Source: an uncultured Sphingobacteriaceae bacterium
Lineage (GTDB): Bacteria > Bacteroidota > Bacteroidia > Sphingobacteriales > Sphingobacteriaceae
Assembly (NCBI GenBank): GCA_946887045.1
Contig: CAMPKC010000032.1
Coordinates: forward strand, 1-50,388
Length of the DNA stretch: 50,388 nucleotides
Reading direction: 5' to 3'
Positions 25,401 through 34,630 of this stretch are shown here, one piece after another. Numbering within the stretch: position 1 is the stretch's first letter; the number at the start of each line of letters is the position of its first letter. Below the pieces are notes generated by a model that was not told the DNA's origin, searched no databases, and saw nothing but the letters and a program-made list of their open reading frames with translations. The position numbers and the translations under genes were made by a program.

Positions 25401-26005
25401 TCTGGAAAAAGTCCGGGAAAAATAATGCCAATTTTCAGCCGGGAAGGATTAGGGTGCAAGACTTAAACGGCGACACAGTGATTAACGATGCCGACAGGGT
25501 AATACTTGGATCACCTAATCCCAAGTGGACTGGTAGTATCAACAATACATTTTCATTTAAAGGTTTCGATCTTTCAAGCTTTATCTACATAAGCAGGGGT
25601 TCACTTGTCAGAGACTTCAGACCTGGCCTGGTAGGTCGTTACCCTGGACAAAAAGTGAATTATTGGACGCCGACTAATCCTTCGAATGAATATCAGCAGC
25701 CAAACAGAACAACTGATATCCCCCTTTACTGGCAGTCTTTAAGTTTCCGCGACGGATCATTTGTGCGGGTAAGAAGTATTCAACTGGCATATCATTTACC
25801 TGCGTCTATGCTCGAAAGGCTTAGTTTAAATAATATGACCGTATCGTTTAATGCGGTAAATCCTTTCATCTTCAGTAAATATAAGCGTTACGATCCTGAG
25901 ACGGTTCCGTATAATTCCACCTATCCTCAGGGAAGTACAGCGAACCCGGCACCCACTTCTTATAGTTACAGAAGTTTTGTATTTGGTTTAAGAATGGGAT
26001 TGTAA
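22427..26005 (+). CDS. SusC/RagA TonB-dependent transporter with STN domain
   Basis: 1192 residues. Order: signal region (1-39), STN domain (about 48-119, VKLNQTTTTLNNALKRIEKAADVKFVYS), carboxypeptidase-regulatory-like domain (140-213, VTGRITDPSGEPLIGVSIKLKG), TonB box (about 220-229, QEVVVVGYGT), plug with the SusC signature (DPLYVVDGIPI, DAAATAIYGSRGANGVI), then a 22-strand beta-barrel ending in VFGLRMGL. The STN domain is what lets a SusC signal through FecR, and a fecI/fecR pair stands directly upstream. It forms an import complex with the SusD 28 bp downstream. The substrate cannot be read from the sequence; proximity to rhamnose genes is only suggestive. Confidence 0.95.
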   Translation: MKFYLQLSNDLGYIMRITLSQVIIFIVLTGISYADESNAQGVLNNSVKLNQTTTTLNNALKRIEKAADVKFVYSKSIIDADQLVSISADSEKLSVVLDDLLKSRGIAYEVMNQQIVLSLLASEGMNAETDGTNSVKREIVVTGRITDPSGEPLIGVSIKLKGSTSGAASNVSGNYSITIPSNITNPVLVFSYLGYATKEVAVEGKTSINVQLVEDVKTLQEVVVVGYGTQKRGDVSQAIASVDMENLKDVPVTNVTQALQGRIPGLVSTPSSFRPGSGSSIRLRGTRSLTAGNDPLYVVDGIPISYTIDDINPLDIESIDVLKDAAATAIYGSRGANGVIQITTKKGKAGKLSIDYNGNTSADDIVRKLEVYNGPEFAQFRRDAFIGSGVYNATANANNTNKRYFPDPEADYELFKSNDNMLWDNVKNAYEWIDLDITSTPRRFVAKTRPTTAEEKAVMASLGYPVLNEVAIYDPSKITSYNWGDDALRTGITQNHNISISGGSDKFRSAFGGGYFKQTGIIKSQDFSRFTLSNNNNFRPKEYLNFGTNLNYSNAIRNGGTDLYSGASGQFPLATPYDSNGNFLLNPGADDQVFNPLNDPNTVFDETRTNRLLANVFGQVNILKGLSYRSAFGIDLNTSRRGRFNGAVSSVRRNAAPNGNYDTNNGLVWTFQNQLNYTTTFAGKHDFSATVVQELRKRRDEENNTSANELTYETQKWYALQNNAKGVTVVSGNFLQDQLASHLGRINYSYDSKYIFSAALRHDASSVLSPENQSQLFPSASVAWRLDQEPFIKAIPAIEQLKIRLGFGAVGNAGIDPYQTAGVLFRDPSYYNFGNNVAIGYTPQFLRSQVTWERTVTKNLGVDYGFLKGRVSGAIDIYESNTNNIQNIPLPGAGGIASALVNLGNVRNRGLEIALSTVNIDKSAKKGGFRWTSDFAFSTNKEEITELNNRGVDDIARQWFYGNPVRSYWDFKSDGIFQYTDTLSGGILKDYFWKKSGKNNANFQPGRIRVQDLNGDTVINDADRVILGSPNPKWTGSINNTFSFKGFDLSSFIYISRGSLVRDFRPGLVGRYPGQKVNYWTPTNPSNEYQQPNRTTDIPLYWQSLSFRDGSFVRVRSIQLAYHLPASMLERLSLNNMTVSFNAVNPFIFSKYKRYDPETVPYNSTYPQGSTANPAPTSYSYRSFVFGLRMGL

Positions 26006-26033
26006 GATTGTTTAATGATATAATTTAACGACA

Positions 26034-28040
26034 ATGAAAAAATATTATATAGTTGCCATAAGCCTCTTATTTGTTCTGAGTAATTTCTCTTGTAAGAAGT
26101 TTGTTGAAGAAGAATTGATAAGTACTTTAACTTTCGATTACTATAAAACTGATAAAGGTCTCGAAGATCTTGTTGAAGCTGCTTACGCTCCTGTACGATG
26201 GAAGTTTAATAATGAGCAGTCGTACACCCTCTTTAATTTTGGAACAGATGAGTTTATTCTGGGTGATCAGTTTAATAATGTGCATTATAACACGTACTCT
26301 TCGGTACTGAATCCCAGCGAAACTGCTTTAAACGCCTTATGGAATAATAATTATGATGGAATCAACCGGTGTAACATAGGCATAGAATTGATTGGTGCTT
26401 TTAATGATGCGAGTTCGACTCTTTTAGGAACCGAAATAAGCCGTAGACAGCGTATAGGTGAATTGCGCTTTTTACGTGCCTACTATTACTTGATGATGGT
26501 TCAGCAATTTGGAGGTGTGCCTTTGGTTCTGGAATCAAGTAACGAAGTTCGAACTGATTTCCCCAGGGCAAGTACAGCTGAAGTTTACAAAGCGATAATT
26601 TCGGATCTGATTTTTGCAAAAGATAATCTATCTCCAACTACCACCCAGTTAGGGCGTGCTACCAAAGGTGCTGCACAGCATTTTTTGGCGAAGACATATC
26701 TAACCAGGGGAAGCGCTGTTAGTGCCGATGCAAAAAATGAGCGGGGAACACTGACTACCGATCTGGATAGCGCGATCTTTCATTCGGAAGCGGTTATAGC
26801 CGGACCCTACGTTCTTGAGGCCGATTATATGAATCTATTCTTCGGGGTTTATCCAAACGGATATCCAAATGTTTTAACGCCGGCAATTGGAGAAAATGGA
26901 TCTGCACCGGCAGGAGATTACGCGAAGCTCGCTACTTCAAATAATAGCAAGGAAGTTATATTTGCCGCCCAGTTTATAAATAACATTACAGCTAACGGTA
27001 CAGGTAACCGGGTGCACGAGTATTTTTTAATGCAATATGATTCCGGAATACCGGGAATGGTAAGAGATCAATTCAATGGTCGTCCGTTTCGACGTACCGG
27101 GCCGTCAGATTATACTATCGATCTTTTTGACCGGAAAAATGACTCTCGTTTTTACAAGAGCTTTAGAACCGCATACTATTCCAACGCAGATGCAAAGTTG
27201 CTGTTCACAGCTGCCAATGCACCCAACCCATCACTTATCGGTAAACCAAAATTCGGGATAGGAGACACGGCGGCTTTGTTTATTGTAAACAACCGAAATA
27301 CTGCCATCCTCAATACTGATCTTCCGAAATACAGATATGCTGCTTATGCGCGATATATAAAAACTTCGACAGGGGTTGTTTCAAAGGGTTTTACAACCAG
27401 TAAGTATCTTTCTTTAGTTAAGCATATTGATCCGGTGCGTGTTACTACTACCGTTAATGAAGAATCAGGTGTCAAAAATGGCATTCTGGCCCGCCTTGGC
27501 GAAACTCATTTGATTGCTGCAGAAGCATATGGGAGAAAGGGTTTGTTTATAGATGCCTTGAGACATGTGAATAAAATTAGAGCCAGAGCAGCCTACCATG
27601 CCGGCGAGTTTAAAAATCCGCAAACCTGGAAGTTTGATGGTGGCATACGAGGCGATGTTTCTGATACCTATCCTAATATGATAGCAACTACGGCGTTGTT
27701 TACAACTAATGCTGCTAGTGAGCTTTACCCGATTACAGTTACTACCGACGAAGAACGGTTTATACATTTTATGTTAAATGAAAGAACAAGAGAGCTTTGT
27801 GGTGAGCTTTACCGTTGGGAAGATCTTGTAAGGACAGAAACCCTATATCAAAGGGTGAATCAAATTAACGGTAGTTATATCAAAGATGGAATTACGCAAA
27901 AATACAATCCTGATGCAACGGATATTAAGCCATATCATAAGTTGCGTCCTATTCCAAACCAGCAAATTGAATTAACCACCTCGAATGGTGTAGCCCTTAC
28001 TCCAGCAGAGAAGGCCGCATATCAAAATCCGGGGTATTAA
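26034..28040 (+). CDS. SusD/RagB outer-membrane lipoprotein (copy 1)
   Basis: 668 residues, lipoprotein with acylation at C20 (SNFSC) followed by KKFVEEE, the Lys plus acidic pattern expected of surface-exported Bacteroidota lipoproteins. The SusD domains are TPR-like helices (RRQRIGELRFLRAYYYLMMVQQFGGVPLV, RATKGAAQHFLAKTYLTRGSAV) and the C-terminal RagB part (RLGETHLIAAEAYGRKGLF..HVNKIRARAAY, FIHFMLNERTRELCGELYRWEDLVRT). It ends in KAAYQNPGY, shared with the SusD of the next unit. It would act as the lid of the SusC barrel. It is somewhat longer than SusD of B. thetaiotaomicron (551). Confidence 0.95.
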   Translation: MKKYYIVAISLLFVLSNFSCKKFVEEELISTLTFDYYKTDKGLEDLVEAAYAPVRWKFNNEQSYTLFNFGTDEFILGDQFNNVHYNTYSSVLNPSETALNALWNNNYDGINRCNIGIELIGAFNDASSTLLGTEISRRQRIGELRFLRAYYYLMMVQQFGGVPLVLESSNEVRTDFPRASTAEVYKAIISDLIFAKDNLSPTTTQLGRATKGAAQHFLAKTYLTRGSAVSADAKNERGTLTTDLDSAIFHSEAVIAGPYVLEADYMNLFFGVYPNGYPNVLTPAIGENGSAPAGDYAKLATSNNSKEVIFAAQFINNITANGTGNRVHEYFLMQYDSGIPGMVRDQFNGRPFRRTGPSDYTIDLFDRKNDSRFYKSFRTAYYSNADAKLLFTAANAPNPSLIGKPKFGIGDTAALFIVNNRNTAILNTDLPKYRYAAYARYIKTSTGVVSKGFTTSKYLSLVKHIDPVRVTTTVNEESGVKNGILARLGETHLIAAEAYGRKGLFIDALRHVNKIRARAAYHAGEFKNPQTWKFDGGIRGDVSDTYPNMIATTALFTTNAASELYPITVTTDEERFIHFMLNERTRELCGELYRWEDLVRTETLYQRVNQINGSYIKDGITQKYNPDATDIKPYHKLRPIPNQQIELTTSNGVALTPAEKAAYQNPGY

Positions 28041-28081
28041 ATTACCTTCGACCATTGCTTGCAATGGTCTCGATCTTGCCC

Positions 28082-28115
28082 AAAAGACAAAGCTTTTCTG
28101 CTTTGTCTTTTTTTT
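28082..28115 (+). terminator. Terminator after the first susCD unit
   Basis: AAAAGACAAAGC (28082-28093) pairs with GCTTTGTCTTTT (28100-28111) around a 6-nt loop and runs into a T8 tract, a classic intrinsic terminator 41 bp after the susD stop. Confidence 0.9.
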
Positions 28116-28557
28116 GCTCTGACGGCACCCTGCATTTTCAATAGTAACTCTACAAAAGTCTCCAAATTCGGGGCAGTTCATGCGTATTTTCAATAAAAAC
28201 CTTGTCGCGTTCGACGAAAAGCGTGGGGCTAAAAAGTGCCATATCAGTGGAAAAAAAACTTCCCGCAGGTTCATAATTATCACCCTATAATTAAATGAAA
28301 ATTTGTGTAAACAGTTTAAAAACAGGGGTGTTATTGTCAAATCCAGCGGTTGATAAATGTGCTGCGAAAACCAATTTTACTGATGTGGATTTTTCAATTA
28401 TAGGCTAAAGATTAGCAGTGATGCATAAGGTGTCTTTGAACTCTAAAAACCTCGCGACTAAAAGTTCCAATAAATTAACTCAGTCCTCAAAATAATTTAA
28501 ACATACCTAAACTAACAAGAATGAATAAAAAAGCAGCAGAGAAAACTTATTGAAAAA

Positions 28558-28637
28558 TTTAAGAAGTGTGTGCAGCACTCCTTAACCAAAGACCTAAAAT
28601 CGAATAACGATGCATTATTTCTGATGCCAGGTTTTTT
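28558..28637 (+). promoter_or_regulatory. Structured 5' leader of susC (copy 2)
   Basis: TTAAGAAGTG (28559-28568) pairs with CACTCCTTAA (28576-28585), one A-C mismatch relative to copy 1. AAAGACCT (28588-28595) can pair with AGGTTTTT (28629-28636) through one G-T pair and runs into a T tract. The sequence from the T tract to the ATG differs from copy 1 by one inserted T and one substitution, although the middle of the leader has diverged. Confidence 0.55.
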
Positions 28638-28673
28638 ATTGTCTCATTTTTTGGAAATAAAACAAATAAATGT

Positions 28674-31600
28674 ATGAAATTTTATCTACAAGTCTCTAGC
28701 CGTTTAGAGAGTGTTTTACGGATTACATTAAGCCAGCTAGTACTGGTTATTGTATTAACAGGATTTTCTTTCGGGGCAGACAATGTTGGTACCGTGTCTG
28801 CAGAAAATTCACGCGTGCGTATTTCAGGGAAGGTCACTGATGCCACCGGAGAGGGCCTTATCGGCGTAAGTGTTAAGCTAAAGGGGAGCGCGACAGGCGT
28901 TGCGACAGACGTTTCGGGAAATTATGCTATTGTTATTCCTGATGATGCTGCCAGCCCGATTCTCGTATTTTCTTATATCGGCTTTGTGTCTCAAGAAGTT
29001 GCAGTTAACGGGCGTACAACAATCAACGTCCAGTTACTTGAAGATACCAAAACCCTTGAAGAGGTCGTGGTAGTAGGTTACGGTACACAGAGGAAAAGCG
29101 ATGTTACCGGCGCCTTAACAAGTGTTTCAGCCGAAACGATCCAGGAGCGTCCGGTTACCAATGTGTTGCAGGCGGTGCAGGGTAAAGCGGCCGGAGTAAA
29201 TGTAACGACCAATTTGAAGCCCGGCGAAACGCCCAACGTAAGCATACGAGGTAACCGATCTTTAGGCGCGTCGAATGATCCATTATATGTCGTTGACGGT
29301 ATTCCGATTGTTTCCGCTTTGGGAGTTACCTCCTTTTCTATTAATGATATCAACCCCAACGATATTGCATCCATGGAAATTTTAAAGGATGCTTCAGCCA
29401 CTGCCATTTATGGATCTCGTGGAGCAAATGGGGTGATTCTTATCACAACAAAAAAGGGATCGAAAGGAAAAGTTGCAATAAATTATAGCAGTACGGTAGC
29501 GCTGGACTGGTATAACTCTTTAACAGACTGGATGGATGGCGGACAATATATTGATCGCTGGCGGGAAGCTCTGATCAATGGCCGTCAGTATGGAAATATT
29601 CCTACAACGATCAATAATTCCGACTTATCTAAACCGGCTGTGGTTTGGTATCCCGATCCGTTTGAAGATGTGAGGAGAATGGGCCTTGGATCGGATCTTA
29701 TCGCGCGAAATTCTGTTTGGATGGGATATGAATGGGAAGAATTTGGCGTAACCGTGAAAACCCGTCCTACAACAGCACAGGAGCAGGCGCTGGGCTGGCC
29801 AGCCCAGGTCCCGGTTTATAACTCAAGTAATATCAGGTCTTACGACTGGACTGATGATGTTGTTCGGCAGGGCCTCAATCAAAACCACCAGGTAGCGCTC
29901 AGCGCAGGCACAGAGATTTCCCGGTTGTATCTTTCCTTAGGTTATAACAATGTCACAGGAGTTCAACGCGATCAGGATTTTAACCGGTATAATGTAAACC
30001 TCAATGGAGATATAACAGCGACTAAATGGTTGACACTCGGAACTTCCATAATGGGCTCGTTTTCAAAACAAAATTATGGCATTTTCGGCCCCAATACCAG
30101 CAATACAGGTTCTAAAGATCTTTATTCCAGGGCTCTTGATCAATTCCCTTATGCGCTTCCTACCAACGAAAGTGGAGACTTTATCAGAAATCCCGGCGGA
30201 AACCTGAATTTGTGGAATCCAATAATTGATATAGACCAGGCAGTAAATGAGCGGCGCTCGGCATCGGCTATGGCTAATGTGTTTTCTGATGTGAAGTTTA
30301 CGCCATGGTTAAGATATCGCCTTAATTTTGGAACACAGTTCCGTACATTCCGGATTGGAGCATGGACTGGTCCCGAAGCTACCAATCATTTAACAAACAG
30401 ACCGAACACCGCAGGTTATAACAGAGATGAGAACTTTTCGTGGGTGGCAGAAAATCTTCTGTATTTAGATAAAACCTTCGGAAGTGATCATGTATTGGGA
30501 GTGACCCTTTTGCAGTCTGCTCAAAAGTCACGAAGAGAAAATGTAGCGGCAAGCGTCTCTGGTTCTACTATTCCTACAAGTATGTGGTATGATCTTGCTT
30601 CTAATTCAAACGGACAGCCTAATAGCTACGGATCGGGATTTACAGAAAATACCTTGTCTTCCTGGATGATTCGCGGTAATTACACATTAAAGAATAAATA
30701 TTTGTTAACTGCTTCCGGACGCTTCGACGGTGCGTCTGTACTTGCCCCGGAACACAAATGGGACTTTTTCCCTTCATTCGCACTAGCATGGAAGATGCAT
30801 GAAGAGAAATTCTTAGACGGAATAGATTGGATAAATGAATTGAAACCTCGTTTGGGATTTGGGGTGACCGGTAATTCTTCTGTCGATCCCTATACTACTA
30901 CCGGTCCGTTAAGCCGAAACCCATATATATTCGGTAATGCCCCTGCAGTTGGCTATTTGCCGCAACTAATACAAAACCGGGATTTAGCCTGGGAGAAAAC
31001 CAGCCAATGGAATCTGGGACTTGATTTCAATATTCTGGACAGGCGCCTATCGGGAGCTATTGAGGTATATGATTCAAGAACATCTGATATAATTATGCCG
31101 AGAACTTTAATTGCAACTACTGGATATGTTACCAAGTTTGAAAATATCGGTAAAACCAGAAACCGGGGCTTGGAAATAACGCTTTCATCTGACAATATCA
31201 GGAAGAATAACTTTAGCTGGAGCACCGACCTCAATTTCACAACCAACAGGGAGGAAATAGTTGAGTTGATTAATGGTAAGGAAGATATGCTTGCGAATAA
31301 CTGGTTTATAGGCGAGCCCTTGCAGGCATTTTATTACTATGATCACAATGGTCTTTGGCAAAATACTCCCGAAGATCTTGCAGAAATGGCAAAATTTAAA
31401 GCAACCGGCGGTCTTAATTTTTATCCCGGAACGGTTCGGATAGTAGATCAAAACGGCGATTACAGAATCGATGGTAACGATATGGTGATCAGAGGTTCTG
31501 CCCGGCCTAAATGGACCGCGGGTATCACCAACACATTCAACTATAAGAATTTTAGTTTAAGCTCCTTTATTTACACACGTATCGGGCAAACCTATTTTGG

Positions 31601-32015
31601 GGGTTACCCGAATTCTTATGGAGGTATTTTCCCTAACGGACGTGTAGAAAATGATATGTGGTCATGGACTAATCCGGGCGGACGCTGGCCAATGCCTGTT
31701 ATGGGAGCTACAGTAAGTAACTTCTCGCAAGCAATGCAATACAACCGCGGTTCTTTTGTAGCGGTTAGAAATATTTCGCTTACCTACGATGTTCCCTCGA
31801 GGCTGATCGAAAAATATACCCTAAAAAACGTTCAGCTAAATATTCAAGTGCTAAACCCTTTCCTTTTTGGAGGAGACCTGGTTAAGTGGGGAATAAATCC
31901 TGATGATGAAACAAACTGGGAAAGAATTTCAACCAACGGCGGGCCTCTGGGCGGAACGAATAATAATACAATTCAGCCTCAGAGTTTTGTATTTGGGATA
32001 CGCGCAGGTTTGTAA
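28674..32015 (+). CDS. SusC/RagA TonB-dependent transporter, no STN domain
   Basis: 1113 residues, a close paralogue of the SusC at 22.4 kb: same N-terminus (MKFYLQ, RITLSQ), same carboxypeptidase-regulatory domain (about 48-121), same TonB box (EEVVVVGYGTQ, 129-139), and plug motifs DPLYVVDGIPI and DASATAIYGSRGANGVI. The STN domain is missing: the signal region runs straight into VRISGKVTDATGE. It therefore should transport without signalling to FecR. The barrel ends in VFGIRAGL. It is followed 20 bp later by its susD. Substrate unknown, perhaps related to that of copy 1. Confidence 0.95.
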   Translation: MKFYLQVSSRLESVLRITLSQLVLVIVLTGFSFGADNVGTVSAENSRVRISGKVTDATGEGLIGVSVKLKGSATGVATDVSGNYAIVIPDDAASPILVFSYIGFVSQEVAVNGRTTINVQLLEDTKTLEEVVVVGYGTQRKSDVTGALTSVSAETIQERPVTNVLQAVQGKAAGVNVTTNLKPGETPNVSIRGNRSLGASNDPLYVVDGIPIVSALGVTSFSINDINPNDIASMEILKDASATAIYGSRGANGVILITTKKGSKGKVAINYSSTVALDWYNSLTDWMDGGQYIDRWREALINGRQYGNIPTTINNSDLSKPAVVWYPDPFEDVRRMGLGSDLIARNSVWMGYEWEEFGVTVKTRPTTAQEQALGWPAQVPVYNSSNIRSYDWTDDVVRQGLNQNHQVALSAGTEISRLYLSLGYNNVTGVQRDQDFNRYNVNLNGDITATKWLTLGTSIMGSFSKQNYGIFGPNTSNTGSKDLYSRALDQFPYALPTNESGDFIRNPGGNLNLWNPIIDIDQAVNERRSASAMANVFSDVKFTPWLRYRLNFGTQFRTFRIGAWTGPEATNHLTNRPNTAGYNRDENFSWVAENLLYLDKTFGSDHVLGVTLLQSAQKSRRENVAASVSGSTIPTSMWYDLASNSNGQPNSYGSGFTENTLSSWMIRGNYTLKNKYLLTASGRFDGASVLAPEHKWDFFPSFALAWKMHEEKFLDGIDWINELKPRLGFGVTGNSSVDPYTTTGPLSRNPYIFGNAPAVGYLPQLIQNRDLAWEKTSQWNLGLDFNILDRRLSGAIEVYDSRTSDIIMPRTLIATTGYVTKFENIGKTRNRGLEITLSSDNIRKNNFSWSTDLNFTTNREEIVELINGKEDMLANNWFIGEPLQAFYYYDHNGLWQNTPEDLAEMAKFKATGGLNFYPGTVRIVDQNGDYRIDGNDMVIRGSARPKWTAGITNTFNYKNFSLSSFIYTRIGQTYFGGYPNSYGGIFPNGRVENDMWSWTNPGGRWPMPVMGATVSNFSQAMQYNRGSFVAVRNISLTYDVPSRLIEKYTLKNVQLNIQVLNPFLFGGDLVKWGINPDDETNWERISTNGGPLGGTNNNTIQPQSFVFGIRAGL

Positions 32016-32035
32016 AACTTATTAAAAAGATCGTT

Positions 32036-34195
32036 ATGAAAAGATATATTTCAATTTTGACTGTATTGATTTTGATCAGCCTTGGCTCCTGCAAGAAATT
32101 TCTGGAAGAAGAGCAGGTTGCAAGTTTAACCCAGGAATATTACGAGGACGAAAACGGGCTGAACTCCCTTATTAATGGACTTTATGTTTACGCGCGGGTA
32201 AAGCATGAGTGGGACGGCAACGGAACTAAATTAATTGAACCCGAAACAGATGCCTACATGCATACCAACCTGGGCTTTGCCAGAATGAGTCCCGAACAGT
32301 ATGGTTCTGATATAACAGGGATCGCACCAAATGTAAATAACTACCTGGGCAGCGCAAATGCTGGTTTTGCGCCAATGGGTGCTTACCCCCATATTAATAA
32401 TTGTAACATAGCTCTGGATGTTATAGATAATATTCGCCCCGGGAGATTTGGAACGGATGAAACTTTCAGAAAAGCCCGCAGAGCAGAAATCTTGTTTTTA
32501 AGATCCTGGGCCTACTATTTAATATCCAATCAATTGGGAGATGTGCCCTTACTGCTAACTCCGACCACGCAGGACCAGGGCGTTTATTTTTATCCGAAAT
32601 CGAAGCTTGAAGACATATACAGACAGATAATTGCTGATATGCGGTATGCCTACGATAATCTTCCCGGAACAACTGACCAGGGTCGTGCATCGAAATGGGC
32701 CGCCGGACATTTCCTTTCTAAGCTATATCTTAATCGTGCACAAGCGGCAGGGTTTCAAAATAGCGGGGAATTGTATTTGCAAATGCTATACAAAGGAAAT
32801 GTAGCTACGGATCTCGATTCGGTAATCAGTATTTCTACCGCAGTTATCAACGCAATGGGTGGAGTAGCCGGACTGGCACCGGATTATTGGACTTTATTTG
32901 ATCCAAATGTATCAGAAACAAATCCTCATAAAGAAGTTTTGTGGTCAGCGCAGTTTGATTTAAACACTACCTTAAACGGGCGCTTTCAAAATCGCTCAAT
33001 TAATTATCATATTGGAGATTATACAAATCAAACAGGCGTAGCCCGTGCCATGATCTATGGTCGGCCTTTTGGTACGTACAAACCCACCGACTGGGGATAC
33101 GATAATTTTAGAGATAAAGTAAACGACTCCAGATATTACAAAACCTTTCAGTACGAATATATCAGTAATATGCCTCTAGCCACAAGTTCATCCTATACCT
33201 GGAGTGCCGCCGCTGCTGCGTGGTGGAATGCTAATAAACCCGCGGGTGAGCCTGCCGTTACTGCCGGCAGTAAAAGAATACTTACCGGTCAACGGGCACT
33301 TATATATCTGGAAAACCAGAGAGAAGAAGCGCTCGATTCCGCAATGGTAATGAGTATGCCTTTTCAGTTTATGGTTCGCTGGATCAGATCTGCTACCACA
33401 GGACGATATTATTACAGGTTGTTCATAGACCAGTCTTCAATGGGATTGGCGACAGGCAGAACAGCGCCCTATCTGTCTTCTAAGAAATATACAGATCCCA
33501 AAAGGGGGGGCAGTTCTGATGAAGCCAACTTCAATAGTGAAAGTGGTACCCGGGATGTTATTTTAATGCGGCTGGCAGAAACCTACCTGATTCGTGCAGA
33601 GGCTTATGGACGGAAGGGTCAGTACGCATTGGCTGTGAGTGATATTAATGTTTTGCGACAAAGAGCAGCTTATAAACCAGGAGAGGCACGCCCCAGGGTT
33701 CTGGTTGAATTCGAGCCGAAAGCGACTACTTTGGCAGCTGGAGAAAGACAGGCGCCTTATTCTGCAGGTGCGGGCGCATATCCGGCAATTCAGGTATCGG
33801 AAAATCATTTTACACCGGGCACTCCTCAGGCTTTGGCCGAAGGGTATATCCCTACGGTCTCCTCAAAGCCTGAAATGTTTATTCATTTTATTTACAATGA
33901 AAAAGGGCGTGAATTTTTGTCGGAAGGAATAGCCTGGGAAGATTTACATAATGCCGGAATTTTGTACGACCGTGTTGTCTACCTTAATCAAATGGCTTCA
34001 CCATTGACCGGCTTATGGCCTGTCGCTTTTAATACCCAAAGCGGTAATGGGCAGAATGGAAACGGGAAAGGGCAGATGCAAAAACATTACACTTTCAGGC
34101 CATGGCCCAATGCATATCTTGTGCAGTTAACCGATGCTAGTGGTAATCCGCTAGATGCTTCGGCAAGAGCAGCTTACCAGAATCCGGGATATTGA
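32036..34195 (+). CDS. SusD/RagB outer-membrane lipoprotein (copy 2)
   Basis: 719 residues, lipoprotein with acylation at C19 (SLGSC) followed by KKFLEEEQ, a likely surface-export signal. Conserved SusD blocks: RKARRAEILFLRSWAYYLISNQLGDVPLL, RASKWAAGHFLSKLYLNRAQ, LMRLAETYLIRAEAYGRKGQ and FIHFIYNEKGREFLSEGIAWEDLHNAG. The end RAAYQNPGY matches the SusD of the first unit, which supports duplication of the whole pair. It is longer than copy 1, with an extra segment near residues 555-600 (RPRVLVEFEPKATTLAAGERQAPY). Confidence 0.95.
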   Translation: MKRYISILTVLILISLGSCKKFLEEEQVASLTQEYYEDENGLNSLINGLYVYARVKHEWDGNGTKLIEPETDAYMHTNLGFARMSPEQYGSDITGIAPNVNNYLGSANAGFAPMGAYPHINNCNIALDVIDNIRPGRFGTDETFRKARRAEILFLRSWAYYLISNQLGDVPLLLTPTTQDQGVYFYPKSKLEDIYRQIIADMRYAYDNLPGTTDQGRASKWAAGHFLSKLYLNRAQAAGFQNSGELYLQMLYKGNVATDLDSVISISTAVINAMGGVAGLAPDYWTLFDPNVSETNPHKEVLWSAQFDLNTTLNGRFQNRSINYHIGDYTNQTGVARAMIYGRPFGTYKPTDWGYDNFRDKVNDSRYYKTFQYEYISNMPLATSSSYTWSAAAAAWWNANKPAGEPAVTAGSKRILTGQRALIYLENQREEALDSAMVMSMPFQFMVRWIRSATTGRYYYRLFIDQSSMGLATGRTAPYLSSKKYTDPKRGGSSDEANFNSESGTRDVILMRLAETYLIRAEAYGRKGQYALAVSDINVLRQRAAYKPGEARPRVLVEFEPKATTLAAGERQAPYSAGAGAYPAIQVSENHFTPGTPQALAEGYIPTVSSKPEMFIHFIYNEKGREFLSEGIAWEDLHNAGILYDRVVYLNQMASPLTGLWPVAFNTQSGNGQNGNGKGQMQKHYTFRPWPNAYLVQLTDASGNPLDASARAAYQNPGY

Positions 34196-34630
34196 TCAAT
34201 AAAAAACATCAACCACTGATTTTCAGTGGTTGATGTTAAAAAAAGTTAAATTTCTTTTTTTTTCTGCTTTTTTAGTTCGCGCCTTGTAATGATGCGAAGT
34301 TGGCAACTTATTGCCTGTATTTTTAAAAATTCTCCAAAATAGTTTTCTTTTCCAAGGACTTCCTCTTCTATAGCAGGACACTACAGGTTGCCGCCACTAT
34401 TTACTCTCCCTAAATTAGTTCTATTAACCACTGATGAACCATGGGGGATTCGTCCTTATTTTAAACCTTACACATAACGTATGATAAAAAATTTACTACC
34501 TCTCAATGCTACTATACGATTGTCTTTTGTATTAGACGGCGGGCCGCGTATAGGATCCATGTATTCGTTTAGCCACGTATATTCTGGATAATAATCATCA
34601 ATAAATACAATTTCAATTTTAATTAGTTAT
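34196..34630. other. 435-bp gap before the FAS1/SusCD operon
   Basis: Apart from the terminator at 34205-34237, I see no gene. The conserved leader found before the two upstream susC genes is absent, and no sigma or anti-sigma gene lies here. It must contain the promoter of the seven-gene operon, but I cannot point to a convincing -33/-7 pair. Confidence 0.5.
34205..34237 (+). terminator. Terminator after the second susCD unit
   Basis: A perfect 15-bp stem, AACATCAACCACTGA (34205-34219) and TCAGTGGTTGATGTT (34223-34237), with a TTT loop, 9 bp after the susD stop. It is flanked by A-runs rather than an immediate T-run; a T9 tract follows at about 34255. Confidence 0.8.

Larger units (their letters stand above)
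28041..28673. other. 633-bp gap between the two susCD units
   Basis: It holds a short palindrome GACCATTGC/GCAATGGTC (28050-28069), the terminator at 28082-28115, an AT-rich middle in which I see no gene, and the leader of the second susC at 28558-28637. AAACTAAC occurs at 28509-28516 here and at 22254-22261 before the first susC, at a similar distance (50 and 58 nt) from the leader hairpin, so it may belong to a shared promoter. Confidence 0.6.

Noticed and set aside
27972..28340. Minus-strand frame of 122 codons after the first susCD
   Set aside because: It runs through the intrinsic terminator stem and has no family signature or ribosome binding site.
20575..34195. Dedicated rhamnogalacturonan or rhamnose polysaccharide locus
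   Set aside because: Tempting because rhamnose genes are adjacent, but no lyase, rhamnosidase or other matching enzyme is present, so the SusCD substrate cannot be assigned from context.
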